Assembly: GCF_021130785.1 (NCBI RefSeq)
Contig: NC_060215.1
Location: forward strand, 71,493,501 to 71,557,500
Source: Homalodisca vitripennis
Taxonomy: Eukaryota > Arthropoda > Insecta > Hemiptera > Cicadellidae
Length of the DNA stretch: 64,000 nucleotides
Direction: 5' to 3'
Part shown: positions 25,801 to 39,323 of the stretch, one piece after another
How positions within the stretch are numbered: position 1 is the stretch's first letter
Layout: every line of letters starts with the position of its first letter
Translations under genes and position numbers: made by a program
The notes under the pieces: generated by a model
Seen by the model: the letters and a program-made list of their open reading frames with translations, nothing else
Databases searched by the model: none
Told to the model about the DNA's origin: nothing

Positions 25801-28800
25801 AAACGTCTGGCCACAAAAGGGGCCAGGCCACTACACCTTTAGTAGGCCTATTAGTCAACCATCTGTCAATGCTACACAGCAGTCAAGTTTGGGACGACTG
25901 CGAACGACCAACCAGTTTATCTATTAACCCAGTTCGGTACTCGGTTAGGCTGGAAAGAATCTTGTCATCGCTAAAATATTGACCAACCGGTCTCACTCAC
26001 CTCCACATTCATTACTGTACTTTATTACTCTATCAAGCGAGTCGTTTTGGGTTCGAGAACTGATCTGCGTTCTGAACTGACCGTATTACTTGTTAGGTAT
26101 TTAGTTAACATGCCAATATTACTCGAACTCCACATGGGGTCTGAGAGTTTCGGAATTTTTTCAAAACTAAATGTATTTTAGTTTGAGATGTCTTTCAATC
26201 AATTGTCCAACGAGTGAACGAATATGTATTAGCCTATTAGTGGATACGTTTCAGGCTCTGTGCAAGTATTTTCCAAGAAGGTGGGAAATATCCTGCGAGT
26301 CTATATCCTTTAGAAGTATATATCGGGTTTAGGCATGCTTTTCTGAATCTTATAGAATCTCACGAAAGTTGAGAGCAAATTTGCACTGTATAAGAACATA
26401 ACCGAGTTGTTTGTGAGACATACAGGAAAATCCCCCTAACAAAGGAATCGATCGTGAGCCATGCTGGTTTTGGCTAGAGTAGGAAATGGAAGGGTAATGA
26501 AAGGGTTATGGTAATTTTTTACATGACCTGTTTTTAGCTTGTCATACAAGAAATCACACGTCAGATACGTAATCGTTAAATCAGTGCCAGCCGCCGAGAT
26601 AAATACACTGAAAATCACCATTTTTGGTATCTTTCAATCATTCGATTGTGATAGCTAATCAAGTAAAGTCAAAAACGTCCATTTACACTAACCACCGGTA
26701 CCGGTACGTCATGTGTAGCTTTAAGAATGTAATACAGCATAATTTATAATGTTGTATACACTCATAGATATTATTTAAATTTTACAGCACTCATCACGCA
26801 TTATATCCAACTACTTGAATATTATTTGGTCACCATTTTAATTATATTAATATAATGCCAATTTAAATTAGTTATTACTTCTGTGGAACCGATACCTTTT
26901 TTACACTGCTCGTTAACGGAATAAAAGCATTATATTGCTGCTCTGATCTTTCAGACATTTAAGTATTTAAAACAGTTTTATTCACACATTTTTAGAGTGA
27001 TTTCAAATATTTATATTTCCCGTTGAATAACAAGAGGTGTGTAACACTAATATATACAAACTATGAATAATGAATAATGTAAAATAACTAACAGTAAACT
27101 ACCGTTATGAATTGAAGTTTATTCCTGCACTACGCAGAGAGTTGTATACTCTCTTAATCGTGGGAATCTTTATTCTGAAGGTATCTCATTACGATGTAAA
27201 TCACTAACACATGAAGGTTTTACCACAAAGCAGACGGTTGTTTGTAAAATAAAAATGTACACTATACTGTTCTAAAGGGAAAGCTTTTGTAATTTACATT
27301 TTCAGACAACCATTAATACTAAATTAGTCACACATTTAAAAATAAGCCGTGGCACTTCGCGCTAAAATTGAATCACATTGACCTATAAAAAAATAAAATA
27401 AAATTTTGCTGATTATTTATCTTCCTTTAACTAACTGGGGCGCACAATTTTTGATCCTCTTACAAATTAAAACAATTTATAAAATAACGTATATTAATTA
27501 TGTCGGATATATTGGCCACCTTAGACTTAAACCTGTTATGTTTTAGTTAACTGCATGAAAAGAAAATCCGTTTAAAAATCATACAAGTATTACAATAGCA
27601 AAATTACATAAGAAGCCAAAAACTAGCGTCAGGCTAAAATTATCATCAGGTTAATCATCATGTACAAGTATTGGAAATTTCTGTACATATCCAAAGTTGA
27701 TACAGTTTTAATCCTTGTACTTATTCGTATATTAAATAGCCACTCTATGGCAAGGGGAGAGAACGGCCTAATTCTCTGTACAGAGAGTACTTACCCAGCA
27801 GCAAAAAGCATTCTCAGAACTACAAGGTGCCAGAACTGCTGAGTGCCTCCCATCAGGATGATGGAGACTCCGCACACCAACACACACAGGCCCACCATCG
27901 GGATCCTGTACTCAACAAAAAGTAGATATTAATTTTTATTTTTAATTTGGTTTATTACATTACATTCATTCCTGTTCAACAAAACGATTATTCCGTTATA
28001 TATATATAAACAATACTTACACTACTTAATTATTACATTAATGAAACAACTCTCGATTTCAACTTACAACAGATGAGGCGGTCAAATACTCTGGCACGTC
28101 GTATAGTTTCACAATTTATTTATTTCTTAACGGTAAGCCCAATTTACAGAAAGTTACACTAACAAAAGTTTTTTTTTTAATTATCAAACATTGTTTTAAT
28201 GTAATACGATCAACGGAATACGTAGTATGGAAAGTAAGTTATTTGTAAAATAAAAACTGACATGGTTGATGGAAATGTTTTTGCTAACTATACTTTGTTA
28301 GTGGACGCTTTGAAAGTTAAATACCGAAGGTAAAAACGAATAACAAGGTAAAGGGTTTAACTAGGTTTAACAGAATCTGGCGTGAAGACGTTTTCTTGTT
28401 ACCACAGAGACTACCGTAATCTTGGTAGCTTCATCTTAACCTACAGAAACAGATCTCAAATAAGATTTAACCAAGAAGTGAACTTGCTGTAAAAATTTAA
28501 AGTGTCACATATGTTTGTACTTAAAAGTCTTTCGATCCTTCTTTACTCGAAATACCTGTTAACAAGTGAACACGAACGAGGCTCGGGGAGGTAGGTCAGA
28601 AATAAACAGTAATCGGTACGAACATTTGATAATGCACCAACTAAATTGTTACTTAGATGGTTTGATAAAAATATTCACTGAGATAAGGTCCATTTTCACC
28701 CTTTGAGTTACGTAATGCTTGCCGTTTTCATTTATTTTGACATCCTCGTTTTTTCGGAACTTATTTTTAACGTTACGTATTTGGTGGGCCTAATAAACGA

Positions 28801-31800
28801 AAATAAGATAAATCAAAATCAGAATTTAAAAAACTAACAATCATGCAGTTGTTACACGTCTTGATGCAATTATTACTTTTGTATTGACTACGGTCATGGC
28901 ACTTTTAATGAGGATTTGCAGAGAATTCACATTACTAAACTTTGTTATTGGATTAGTATATAGTGTAAATTTTTTAAATCTTACGTTTTACTTTCTTTAA
29001 GTATAAATGCAGCAAAATCCGCGCTAACATATAAGTGGTGAGCGTGATGTCGTGCTGCATGATCAAGAGAATTTTGTAGCCAAAAAACTTATCTACTTAT
29101 AAGGCAGGCTCTCAAACATTACAAGGATCGCTCCGAGGATTACGATAGATCGTAAGATCTCGATAAGATCGCAGGCCTTGCAAGAGCGAGCCTTGAGGTT
29201 GGAAAAAGAGCCATTATGTGTTTATTGAGCTCCCTGATGGCAATAACCCATTCACTACAATAATGAACCAATCCTGTCGTTTTATGTCAATTTTAAAGTA
29301 CGAATACATCTAGCGGAATTAACCTGCTCATCCAAAAAAGCCTGAGGATAAAGTTTTAACGTCGAAACATAAACATACGACATAAACAAACATAAAAAAT
29401 ACGTATTAGTAGTTTATAAGTATACATTGTTATTAGTGTGTAGTTAAATACTCAAATGTAACTAATTCTTGATCAGTGCTGTATTTTGTATTTGTTGTAA
29501 AAATGTGTTCTCAAGAAATAAAATCATTCTTCTTCTTCTTCTACATATCCTGCATAGTAGTAGATTATCAAACATACTAGATTTTAGTTTTGTATTTGGT
29601 TGTCGTGTAATATATATTTAACATATAACACTCTGTATGTAGTTATTATATAATTAGTTGATTTATCTTTTTATTATTGCTTGTATTCATATTAGTAAAT
29701 TCTAGTTTTTAAATAGGTTAATTTTAGGCAGTTTCTATATATTTCTAATATATTTTATTTTATTGATCTCATGTAGGTTTTTTAAGTAATTTTCATCATA
29801 TGAGTCATTCCGCAAAACGTCAAATTCACTTAAAACTAAACACAAGGCCTATATTTATTAATGTTAAGGTATGTATGTGTAGTGAAACTGGGCATTATTT
29901 AGATAAGGAATGGCTGGATCCTAGATTTAAGTGAACGACAGCAGTGATAACACATGCTGCTCGTAAATTTTAATGAAATCAGGCTTCATTAAATTAAAAT
30001 TTTTAGTTCATTATGAATCAATTAGGACACAACGGCAATAAAGTATACTGTTTCAGTAGTAATAAATCAAATGTATTATTAATAATAATTTATCTTCCTC
30101 AAATGGTTCGGTCGGGCAGGTACGGCATCTCCCACTTATACGAAAGCCATTTTATAAGCAACAGTCATGACTAAATATGAATTTCCTTCACTGGTCAAGT
30201 CAAGGGCTAAAGGCAGAGTTGCCTCATCGGCACCGTTCGTGAGAAACTAGCAGTGGCCAGTGGTCTCATCGGAGTGCGGACCGCTGCGCCTCGCCTCGCC
30301 GACCTTCGTGCAATCGCCGCTCATGCATCTAAGCTCACAAATACCGGCTAAAATTACCAATCATTCAAACAGCCAGATCTTGCAAGAGATAACACTAAAG
30401 ATAACCTTCCTCCTTGACAGAGTTTCCGTTCACGTTGTGGATGTGGCCCTTGAACATGCCACCTTCAATTAGTCACAGCAGCCTATTGAAGCTACTCCAT
30501 CTTATTAGTCTTATTAGACTATAGATCCATATATCTTTTAGTCATCATAAATAAGCGCCATTTGGCGAATGCTCACAAATTAATGTAAATGAATACTTTC
30601 TATTTTAGCACTAACCATTATCTCCTAAATGGTTAACTCGTTTAACGTTTAACTCCTAAACCTTAACCTAAACGTTAAACTCCTGATGGTAACTCGTACT
30701 ACATTGTTAGTATCAAAATTAGTATTAATAAAAACATAAGTGGTATAAGTTAAATAGCTATACCCTGCTCTGATGTTATCTGATATAGCGTAAAAGAAAA
30801 AGTGTAAGAAAGAAATCATAAAAGTTGAAAAACTGTAAAGGTCGAGTTCTAGTATCATATAACGCGGGTTTAGATCCTGTGACTGTTCCACTTGTTATCA
30901 ATAGCGTTCCCCTTGTACTGTATCGACTCTTCCCTTACCCTCCAGTATACTACGGGATATTCTCGCACAGGCCTAGGGATAAATAGGATAAGGGTTAATT
31001 AAGTAGCTTTCTTAGAAGAAATAATCCTACTTCATCTGGCTTTTTTATTTGCGTAGTAAGGATTACACTTAATGTTCTATATTCTACTACCGAAATTTAT
31101 AAATATATATACATGTGTACTGTTCATACAAAATAGATTCAAAACAATTAATTATTTTACCACTGTTAGATTTAATAGATATACCACGAGGAAACCTGTT
31201 TTTACAACTGTGGGGATACATACTGTCAAGTTGTGTTATGTGACATGAAAATGAAATAGTAAATATGTGTGCATAATGTCCACATTTTGATTACTGTGAG
31301 TCCTATCTAATTAGTAATGACAATCGCCTGTGTTATCTGTCAGTTATCTGTGTTGTGTTGTCTGTATGTTGATCTTTGTGGTTTCCGCCAATTCTCTGCA
31401 TTTTCAATATAACTCCCTCTCGTAATCTTTTAAAACCAGGAGTGGGGCGCTGTAGGCAGATGTAAAGTGAATACGGAGCAGCATGTTGTGGCAGAAAAGG
31501 CAATGGGATAGTGGGTATGTCGGTATTTCATTTATATTTTTACACTGTACTCTCGTAGTTAAATACAACCATTTTATGAGTTGATCTTGAGGAGACATAT
31601 TTATCTAAATCAAAGATTGTTGATCTCAAATATATGAAATTTTGAGAACAAATTAATGTGAGGAATTAATTAAAATTTATGAATGGTAACAAAATGACTA
31701 CTATACCTATTTATGCCTAATAATTCATATTGCCTAAAACTGTGTACATTTTAAACATGTTTTATTCCTATTTAGTGATAGCACACAAAATTGTAAGAGT

Positions 31801-34800
31801 TCGATAAAAGAATTGATTTGGGAGAAAAAAACAAAGAAGGTACAGTTTAAAACCAAATATGAGCAATGGTATTTGTATAACAAGGAACGGACGTCTGTCG
31901 GGAAATTCAGAAGAGAACGCGACTTGGAGAGGAGAGGTTGCTAACCTCCCTCCCATAGTACGTTTACAGTAGTGGCAGAAAAGCCAAGGTTGACTAACAG
32001 GAATGTCAGGACACTAGATTTACCCACACCAATTACTGTGGGAAATGCCACTTTAATGACCCTTCGTGACTTATTCCACTTTGTTTTGGTTCTGTACACA
32101 ACTTCTCAACTCTAGTTAAATAAATACACCGTACTTTCCGTGCTTTCATTTTTACACATCTATTGTCCTAGTCTCGAATGTTTTGATCAATATTGAATTT
32201 ATAGGAAGGTACCAGAACACTAGGATGCTAACCAATATGTGATATAATATCTCAAGAGAATATTTATTAACAGTTTTATTTGTTTATAACCGTTTTAACT
32301 AACTAAAACAAAAGTCATATAAGATTATACTATAAATATCTTTTTCTTCAATGTTTGGTTGCCAATGGCCAATTGGAAAAGATAAAATGTAACAAAATTA
32401 GAACACTACTTAGAGGATTGGAATTTATCATATTATTCATTCATCTTTCTTATCTATCTCTTATTATTCAATCCATCCTTATTGTATATGCTTACCTCAT
32501 GCCTTAAGGGTTTTTGAAACCTGAAGAAAATAATAGATTATCGTTGGTATTACGTCATTAACTTCTTGGAATTCTATGCCTTAATTAGAACTAGTTAATA
32601 CGTAAGGTCCTAATACCTCCATAACATCAAATAGTACCTGTTGCGAACGTAAAACATATACAATGTCAAACATTAGAGTTTTAGAAGTATTAGTATTAAG
32701 TACAGAGATTCCGTTCTCTGTTTATGTCAGTGGTCAGATAACGTTAGTTTACCGTGAGTTTCAAATGAACAAATTAATTTTGAATAAATAAATTGCGGAG
32801 CTGCTAAGGGACTGAAAAGATCATGAAAAGCAATGTGGGCTTCTAAAGTATTAGTCTTTTTATATTATGTAAGACTATAATTATGTTGATTGCTTAAATA
32901 CCTTTTTTAATTGATTCCGAGAGAAAAAATTGAAGTATGACATCCAATAATAAGTTTTAAGCGTCAGAAAACCACAACAAAATAAGCTAAAATTTAATTA
33001 ATTTTGTTGTTTTGCAGATTATAAATCGGTAATTTCTACTGGACCATAGTGTTACATGAGTATGGTTTGATGATAAACTTGGTTTTGTTCCCCCCCCCCC
33101 CCCAACAAGGAAACCTAAACTAAGTAGTATATTCTGAGAATATTTATGGTTTTGAGGCTCTGGCAATCATACTTGGATATATTTGTAAGTGCTGAAATTT
33201 TCATAGGCCTTAGTACATATATTGAAAAATGTTTTTACATCTAAATTTGTTAAAAAACAATGTATATTTTGAACTCTGGTGACCCCAATTTTTGAATAGA
33301 AAAAAATCTAATAAAATGTTAGCTACAAAAAGAAAATACTTATATCTATGTAATTTATGTCAGTGTTTATTCTCATATAATTATATTGTTTATAAAAACT
33401 TCTGTATGTTTCAAAGGTCCTGCTAGGACTGTTAAATTTACTGTAGAAATTTATTAGTAGATCATAGTAATCTGGAGTATATTGAAGACGGTACAAACAC
33501 TTGGCCCTGAATGTGGGAATGAGTTTGCAAGATGACAATGGCAATTTAAATACCTTTTTTAATTGATTCCGAGAGGAAAAATTAAAATATTTTCAAAATT
33601 TCTACTTACAAAATTGAAATTAGTGAAACTCACTACCTATCACTCAGGGTCTGTTCGTACCATGTCTCGAGCATGAACTATGTACTTGAAATTTAGCATG
33701 AAGCTATACTTTTATGTAGGCTACATCAAGTTCAGCGATGGTACATGTCACTAGATAGGATTTAACTAAGCGATGGCACAAAATGTTTACATTGATGTTA
33801 TGAGTAACCATGAAGACAACGAAAAATGGGCGGAAGAAGTAAATTTGAAAACAAACCCAGTACAATCACATGGCATTATAGCAGACATAATAGCATAAAC
33901 AAGTGTTCAAGAAATATTTTTTCATGAATTGATAAGCAGCTGTAGAGCCTACTGTACATGCAATTGTTTTGTGTTGGCTAATAAAGTCATGCAGTGTGAG
34001 AATCGTGAGAGACAATCTATGTAGTTAGATAACACCTATAATACTAAATTATATTGTTATTGTTGTCAAGTAAATGGTGATTTAGTATTCTGTACTTTGT
34101 ATGTATTTGTATTGTTTTTGAACAACTAATTCTCGATTCCTTGCAATAATTAAAATAATTAAATAACTTTCCACAGTCACAATTACGTAGTGTTTGAAAG
34201 ATTGAGTGCCATAGTTGTACTGAAGGTTTGCAACAGACCTTTATTTATCGGATGGTTTGAAAGAATAAATTTTAATACGAAAGTGAGTGACTTAGTTAGG
34301 GCAAAATAACTGTAAAGTGGATATTACCAATGCATTCTCATGTTTGTCTGTGTGTGTAGGTCGGGATAGTATCATTGCACCCCTCTAGAACAACACCCCC
34401 TGATACCTCTGACGTCATTTCTCTGACGTCATTTTGCCTGGATATGTACAAGGACTGGAGCTACACCCCCTTGAGGAGTAAAGGTTCAATCCTGTAATGT
34501 ACACGGCCTGAATACCCCCTCGCAGGGGTGTAGTGCTAGAGCCTGGTCTTGTCCAACGACTGGAACTACATATCATGGGGTGTAGTTCCCGTGTTGTGCA
34601 TGTACACGGCTTAAATAACGCCTCCCGGGGGCGTAGAACTACATTGGCATAACTCCCGGGGAGCATTTACCAATTTAAAAAGGCATTACAATGTCATTAC
34701 ACATCCTGGCGTTACAACCCCTCGGGCGCATTGCAGTATACAGTTGTATACTAAAACTTTTTCCCATGATGACCTAATAAATAATGTTGAAGCAACACTA

Positions 34801-35439
34801 ACTTTCAACACCGTCCTGTCCTTGGTAAAACTCGGTTTTTACTAATATAAAACTGCAAAAACTAGGCTTCACGACTGTAAAATGCAGAACTGGTTTAACG
34901 ATGTAAAAACAATTTAATACCTAGTGGAACCGCTCGAGGTTGTCACCTAATTCAGTAATTACTTACTTTAAATTTTTAAAAAATCTGTAAAAGATAACTC
35001 TGTCTAAAAATTACACCATTTCATCAGAAACAGTTTAACAAATTTCCAGCTTTAAACGAAAATATTGTTAATTGTGACGAAGAAATAAGCTACATTTACG
35101 ACGTTTGGATTAGAAATCTAAAATTTTCAGATTTTTTGTAATTAATTAATGTACCTAAAAATAAGTATAAGATTATTCAGGAATAAGTAGTGTTGTTACT
35201 AATAAATCACTGAGAAGAGAAGGAAGGAAATTTACCTGCGATACTTATCGGCTGCGATGCCCAGGAACACGCCGACGACAGTGTAAACGGCGATGAAGCT
35301 AGGACCGGCAAGAATCTGGTAGTCTATACCCAATCCATTCCTGTTCCATTCACAGAATCTCTCTCCATCGTCTAGCGCCAATGCTGCACAACTGTGGCAA
35401 TTCGAAAGCATGTTATACTATTAGTACAAAGTATACACG

Positions 35440-35496
<57 letters not shown>

Positions 35497-38400
35497 AATC
35501 ATATATCCATTCTCCTGACATGGAAAAGCACAAATTCAATAGGGAGAGCTTAATAGAAATTCTATTTTAAAGAATTAAATATTTGTTGTTGTATTAATAT
35601 ACATATTGAATACACCTTATCAGTTTCCATATTTCTGTGAAGCTTTATTAGTCAATTTACAACACTGGAAATTACCATATGATATAGGATTTCTTACATT
35701 TGCCATAGTTATGTTACAATTAGTAACTTATTTGTGACTTACAAAAAAAAAAAAAAAAGAAAAATTATAATCCTAACATACTTTAAAATCATCCATCGCC
35801 AATAACAAACTATAAACAAAGGACCTTATAATAGTTGACATTATCGTAAGCTAAGCCGCACATATTTTATAAATTTATACAAGAAGAATTAAATTACAAT
35901 AATTTAACTTTGATAACTTAATGACAAGTTTCTGTTTTTATTATCTTTACAATATGAACACTAAATTTACATTTTCTTATATAATTGCTTTTTTTCAGAA
36001 TGAGGTGCATCTTAGTCTGTAATAGTTACAATGACTTCTAGCAGGCTTCCGCTTTTAGGAAATGAAGATTAATTTACGGAGAAAAAATTGTCGATAAGCA
36101 ACGTGTCACATTCTACTAACATAAATCATTAAAATATGTATATTATTTGGAAGTGCCCACATTTTTAAACATCCGTTATATCAATCTGTAGAAATTTATT
36201 TTTATCTAACTAAGAATTTTGAAAATTGTTTTACTATTTTAAATTGTGGTATAACTATTTAAATACACATCCGTTTTTTTAGATTTTTAACAGCATTCCC
36301 CATTTATACATAAATGAGAAGCATAAACTTAAATAACAAATCTAGATAACACGAATAAATTTTTAACCACAAGCTTACACTTAAACAATACATCACAATC
36401 AACAACAACAATAAATCACCACAACAACAACCACAATAATCAACAACAATAATTCCGGCCGTCAGACAAAGAAGAGTATGAAAATATTTCATTACCAATT
36501 ACCTATTTATTAATTAACCAAAACTAATTATATCACAATCATTTGCACATATTTATATATCGTAACAGCAATGTGAAACAGTAAGTGAAAATAATAATGT
36601 TAACAGAAAGTATTGTTTATAGCAATCATATGAAATAAAAATAACCTACACGATTTAGAAGAACCTAATGGTTTTCTAATGTCTTTATAATAAACGTGTC
36701 ATAATTTGCGTTTTATTGCATTTTACAAGATGCAAGTGAAATATTCATTCGGGCCGAACCTAGTATGAAAATACTGAATAACGTAGTATATATTATATTT
36801 CCAATTTAATATTAAAATGTTATTTTCTTGTGTCATTTTCTTACATTGTTATCGTAAGTTCATTGATTATTATTTTTATTCACTTGTTTGTTTTACAGTG
36901 TTTATTTAAAGTAATACTTGTATTACTTTCATTAGCAATACAAGCCTTGTTACACGTTGCACTTACAAGGTTCGCAGCAAATAGTTTACAACGCGTGTAA
37001 CCTCACTAGTGTAAAACTATCTTGATAAACTATCACAGTTCCTCATCGCATGTTGCAAGTTTTGTCACAATGGCTTGCAATGTTATAAAAGCACTATGTG
37101 TTAATAAAATAAGCAAGACAAAATAATTAATGTGGACTGTGGAGGAGGTAGTTAATTAGCGATAAAACATTGAATAGAGACGTGGGCGAGCTGCTAATTA
37201 GGCGATACCGACCTTGAGCCTGGTTACCTCATTCTCGATCTCTGTCGAATCATGTTTTACTCCTTGCCCTTATTGATAGGCTATTGAATATTTATCTGCC
37301 ACGGTGTAAAATGTTTATGTTGTAGCATTGTCTTATTTATATACATTGATATTGATCGATTAAATCCTAAGACCAGCTATTAAACCGTACCGTGTGACGT
37401 TCACTTCAGTAGTCTTATCTCATTCTAAATAACGTGCTGAATATTCTACTCTTTTATTGTAATCGCATCTGAATAATTTATAACACGAGGCAGAATAAGT
37501 TTACATCCCAACCGATTCATTGTTAGTATTTAGAAGTTACTCATTCAGCTGCTTTACTGATCTTGTGATCAAATATTTGAGACCGGGTACGGCTACCTTT
37601 AATACCTCTGACAATACAATGATGGGACTTTATCCTTTCACTTTTCTAAAAAATGCAAATTTAATTCATCTAAATTTATGTCACCTGGTGCAATCAGTTT
37701 CGAGTTTGTTTAATATGATTCAATGTAAATACATACAACTTTAAGTAAACTAACCTGAATACAAAATTAAGTACATTTCTTTTTGACCTTTTCTACTTAT
37801 TTGAAACTACGTACATTAAAGTAGGCGATTCATCCATTTTTTAATCAGGCCTAAATAAAAAGCCTGAAGATAAATAGTGTCCAATTTTTACGGTACGTAC
37901 ATGAATTATTACTTCAGGGAATAACACGTTTTTCATTTGTACAAAAATAATTTAGTTTAGAAATAAATATTAAAAATCATGTCACTTTCTTAAATTATAT
38001 TTTATTAAACATTTATCAAAATACGCTTTATAGTAGGTACAAAATAAAACACATATGACAATTTCAAGCTTTTTTGAACATAATCAGAGTGTTGTCCCGA
38101 AGTTTTATTACCACAAAATGAGAATATTTTGTGAGTTCCAAAATATTAACATAGGTCTGGAATAGTTAGCATTCTACTACCTTGTGTAATGTTTATCACT
38201 ATATTTGTACTAATTAATTCTTTACGCTTTAGTATGATATTAACTATAACGTTCATTAGACACAAGCATGTTTGTAAAATTTGTAAAATCTTGCAACATT
38301 AACTCAGTACTGGAGTGAACCAATGTATTATGAAATTAAGAAGGAATTTATTTAATGTTTAGAGTATGTGGGACAATATAAGAAGCTGAACATTTAAATT

Positions 38401-39254
38401 CCTTTGCGGGCTGTATCTAAATGTGCTAAAATTACATTACATGTGCTAAAATTGTGGCCTATGGTCCCAGAACAATCTGCATATTTCTATAGAAAAGGAA
38501 CATGTATTTAGTCTCATTTTTATGGGCACGCTAATTAAGTTATAGCGTTGACAAACAGAAACGAGAAAATAAATTACGATTTTAATAATAATTAAATTAA
38601 TAATAATTATTACATAATTATTTTCTTGCTCAGAAAACTAGACATCATTTATCTTTACTTCCTCTAAATCTATGCAATTTGAGCGTCAAACGCCTACACA
38701 AAATATTGACAATTTTCTTTACAGCCAGTGAAAAAAATATTTTGCTTTATGACATTAAATTGTTGTATTATTTAAAACGACTGGTCTCTTTCAGTTTTCC
38801 GTACATTCTACAAGCAAAGGATGTATTTGAAAGAAAAACGAACTATTATATGCATCACTGGAGGATCTTGCTTGTGGGGTTATGCAGTTTGTGAGTACAA
38901 CAAATATAGAAACTGTAATATTGAAACTAAAATATATATATAACATATCTCAAACATATGGAGGTATGACGCAAATATATGCCTTTACACTATCTCCTTA
39001 TGGAATTTAAAAATAATTTGCTTTGGTTTAAACTCTAATTGAAAAAAAATTGTCCAGAGACATCAACGCTCGGTAAACCGAAGTTTCCAACTGCGACCAA
39101 CAATAATAACTACAAGTTCTTGTATATAGTTATAATATACTCAGTTTTTCATCCTCTTATTGAAATATATGAGTAGTATATGTATAAACTATATAAATTC
39201 AAAATCATAACATTTTCTAATTATTAGTATTTTGTTAGAGAAAACGAATAGAGA

Positions 39255-39323
<69 letters not shown>

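Larger units (their letters stand above)
22502..27794 (-). other. Introns 5, 4 and 3 of the MFS gene
   Basis: Intron 5 (22502-23842) holds a degraded tRNA-like SINE head at 22,745-22,815. Intron 4 (23951-24090) is 140 bp. Intron 3 (24146-27794) is AT-rich. It has a C-rich patch at 24,985-25,020 and a short dispersed repeat near 25,965-25,992 that is also present near 9,006. No other gene is visible. Confidence 0.8.
27906..35235 (-). other. Intron 2 of the MFS gene
   Basis: 7.3 kb containing a possible LINE 3' tail near 29,480-29,545, a GC-rich patch at 30,225-30,330 of unknown origin, a SINE copy (30,841-31,020), a pair of 30-bp direct repeats (32,894 and 33,546), a poly-C run (33,091-33,105) and a GGAACTACA-palindrome repeat (34,355-34,680). 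No additional exon fits the transporter reading frame. Confidence 0.8.
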
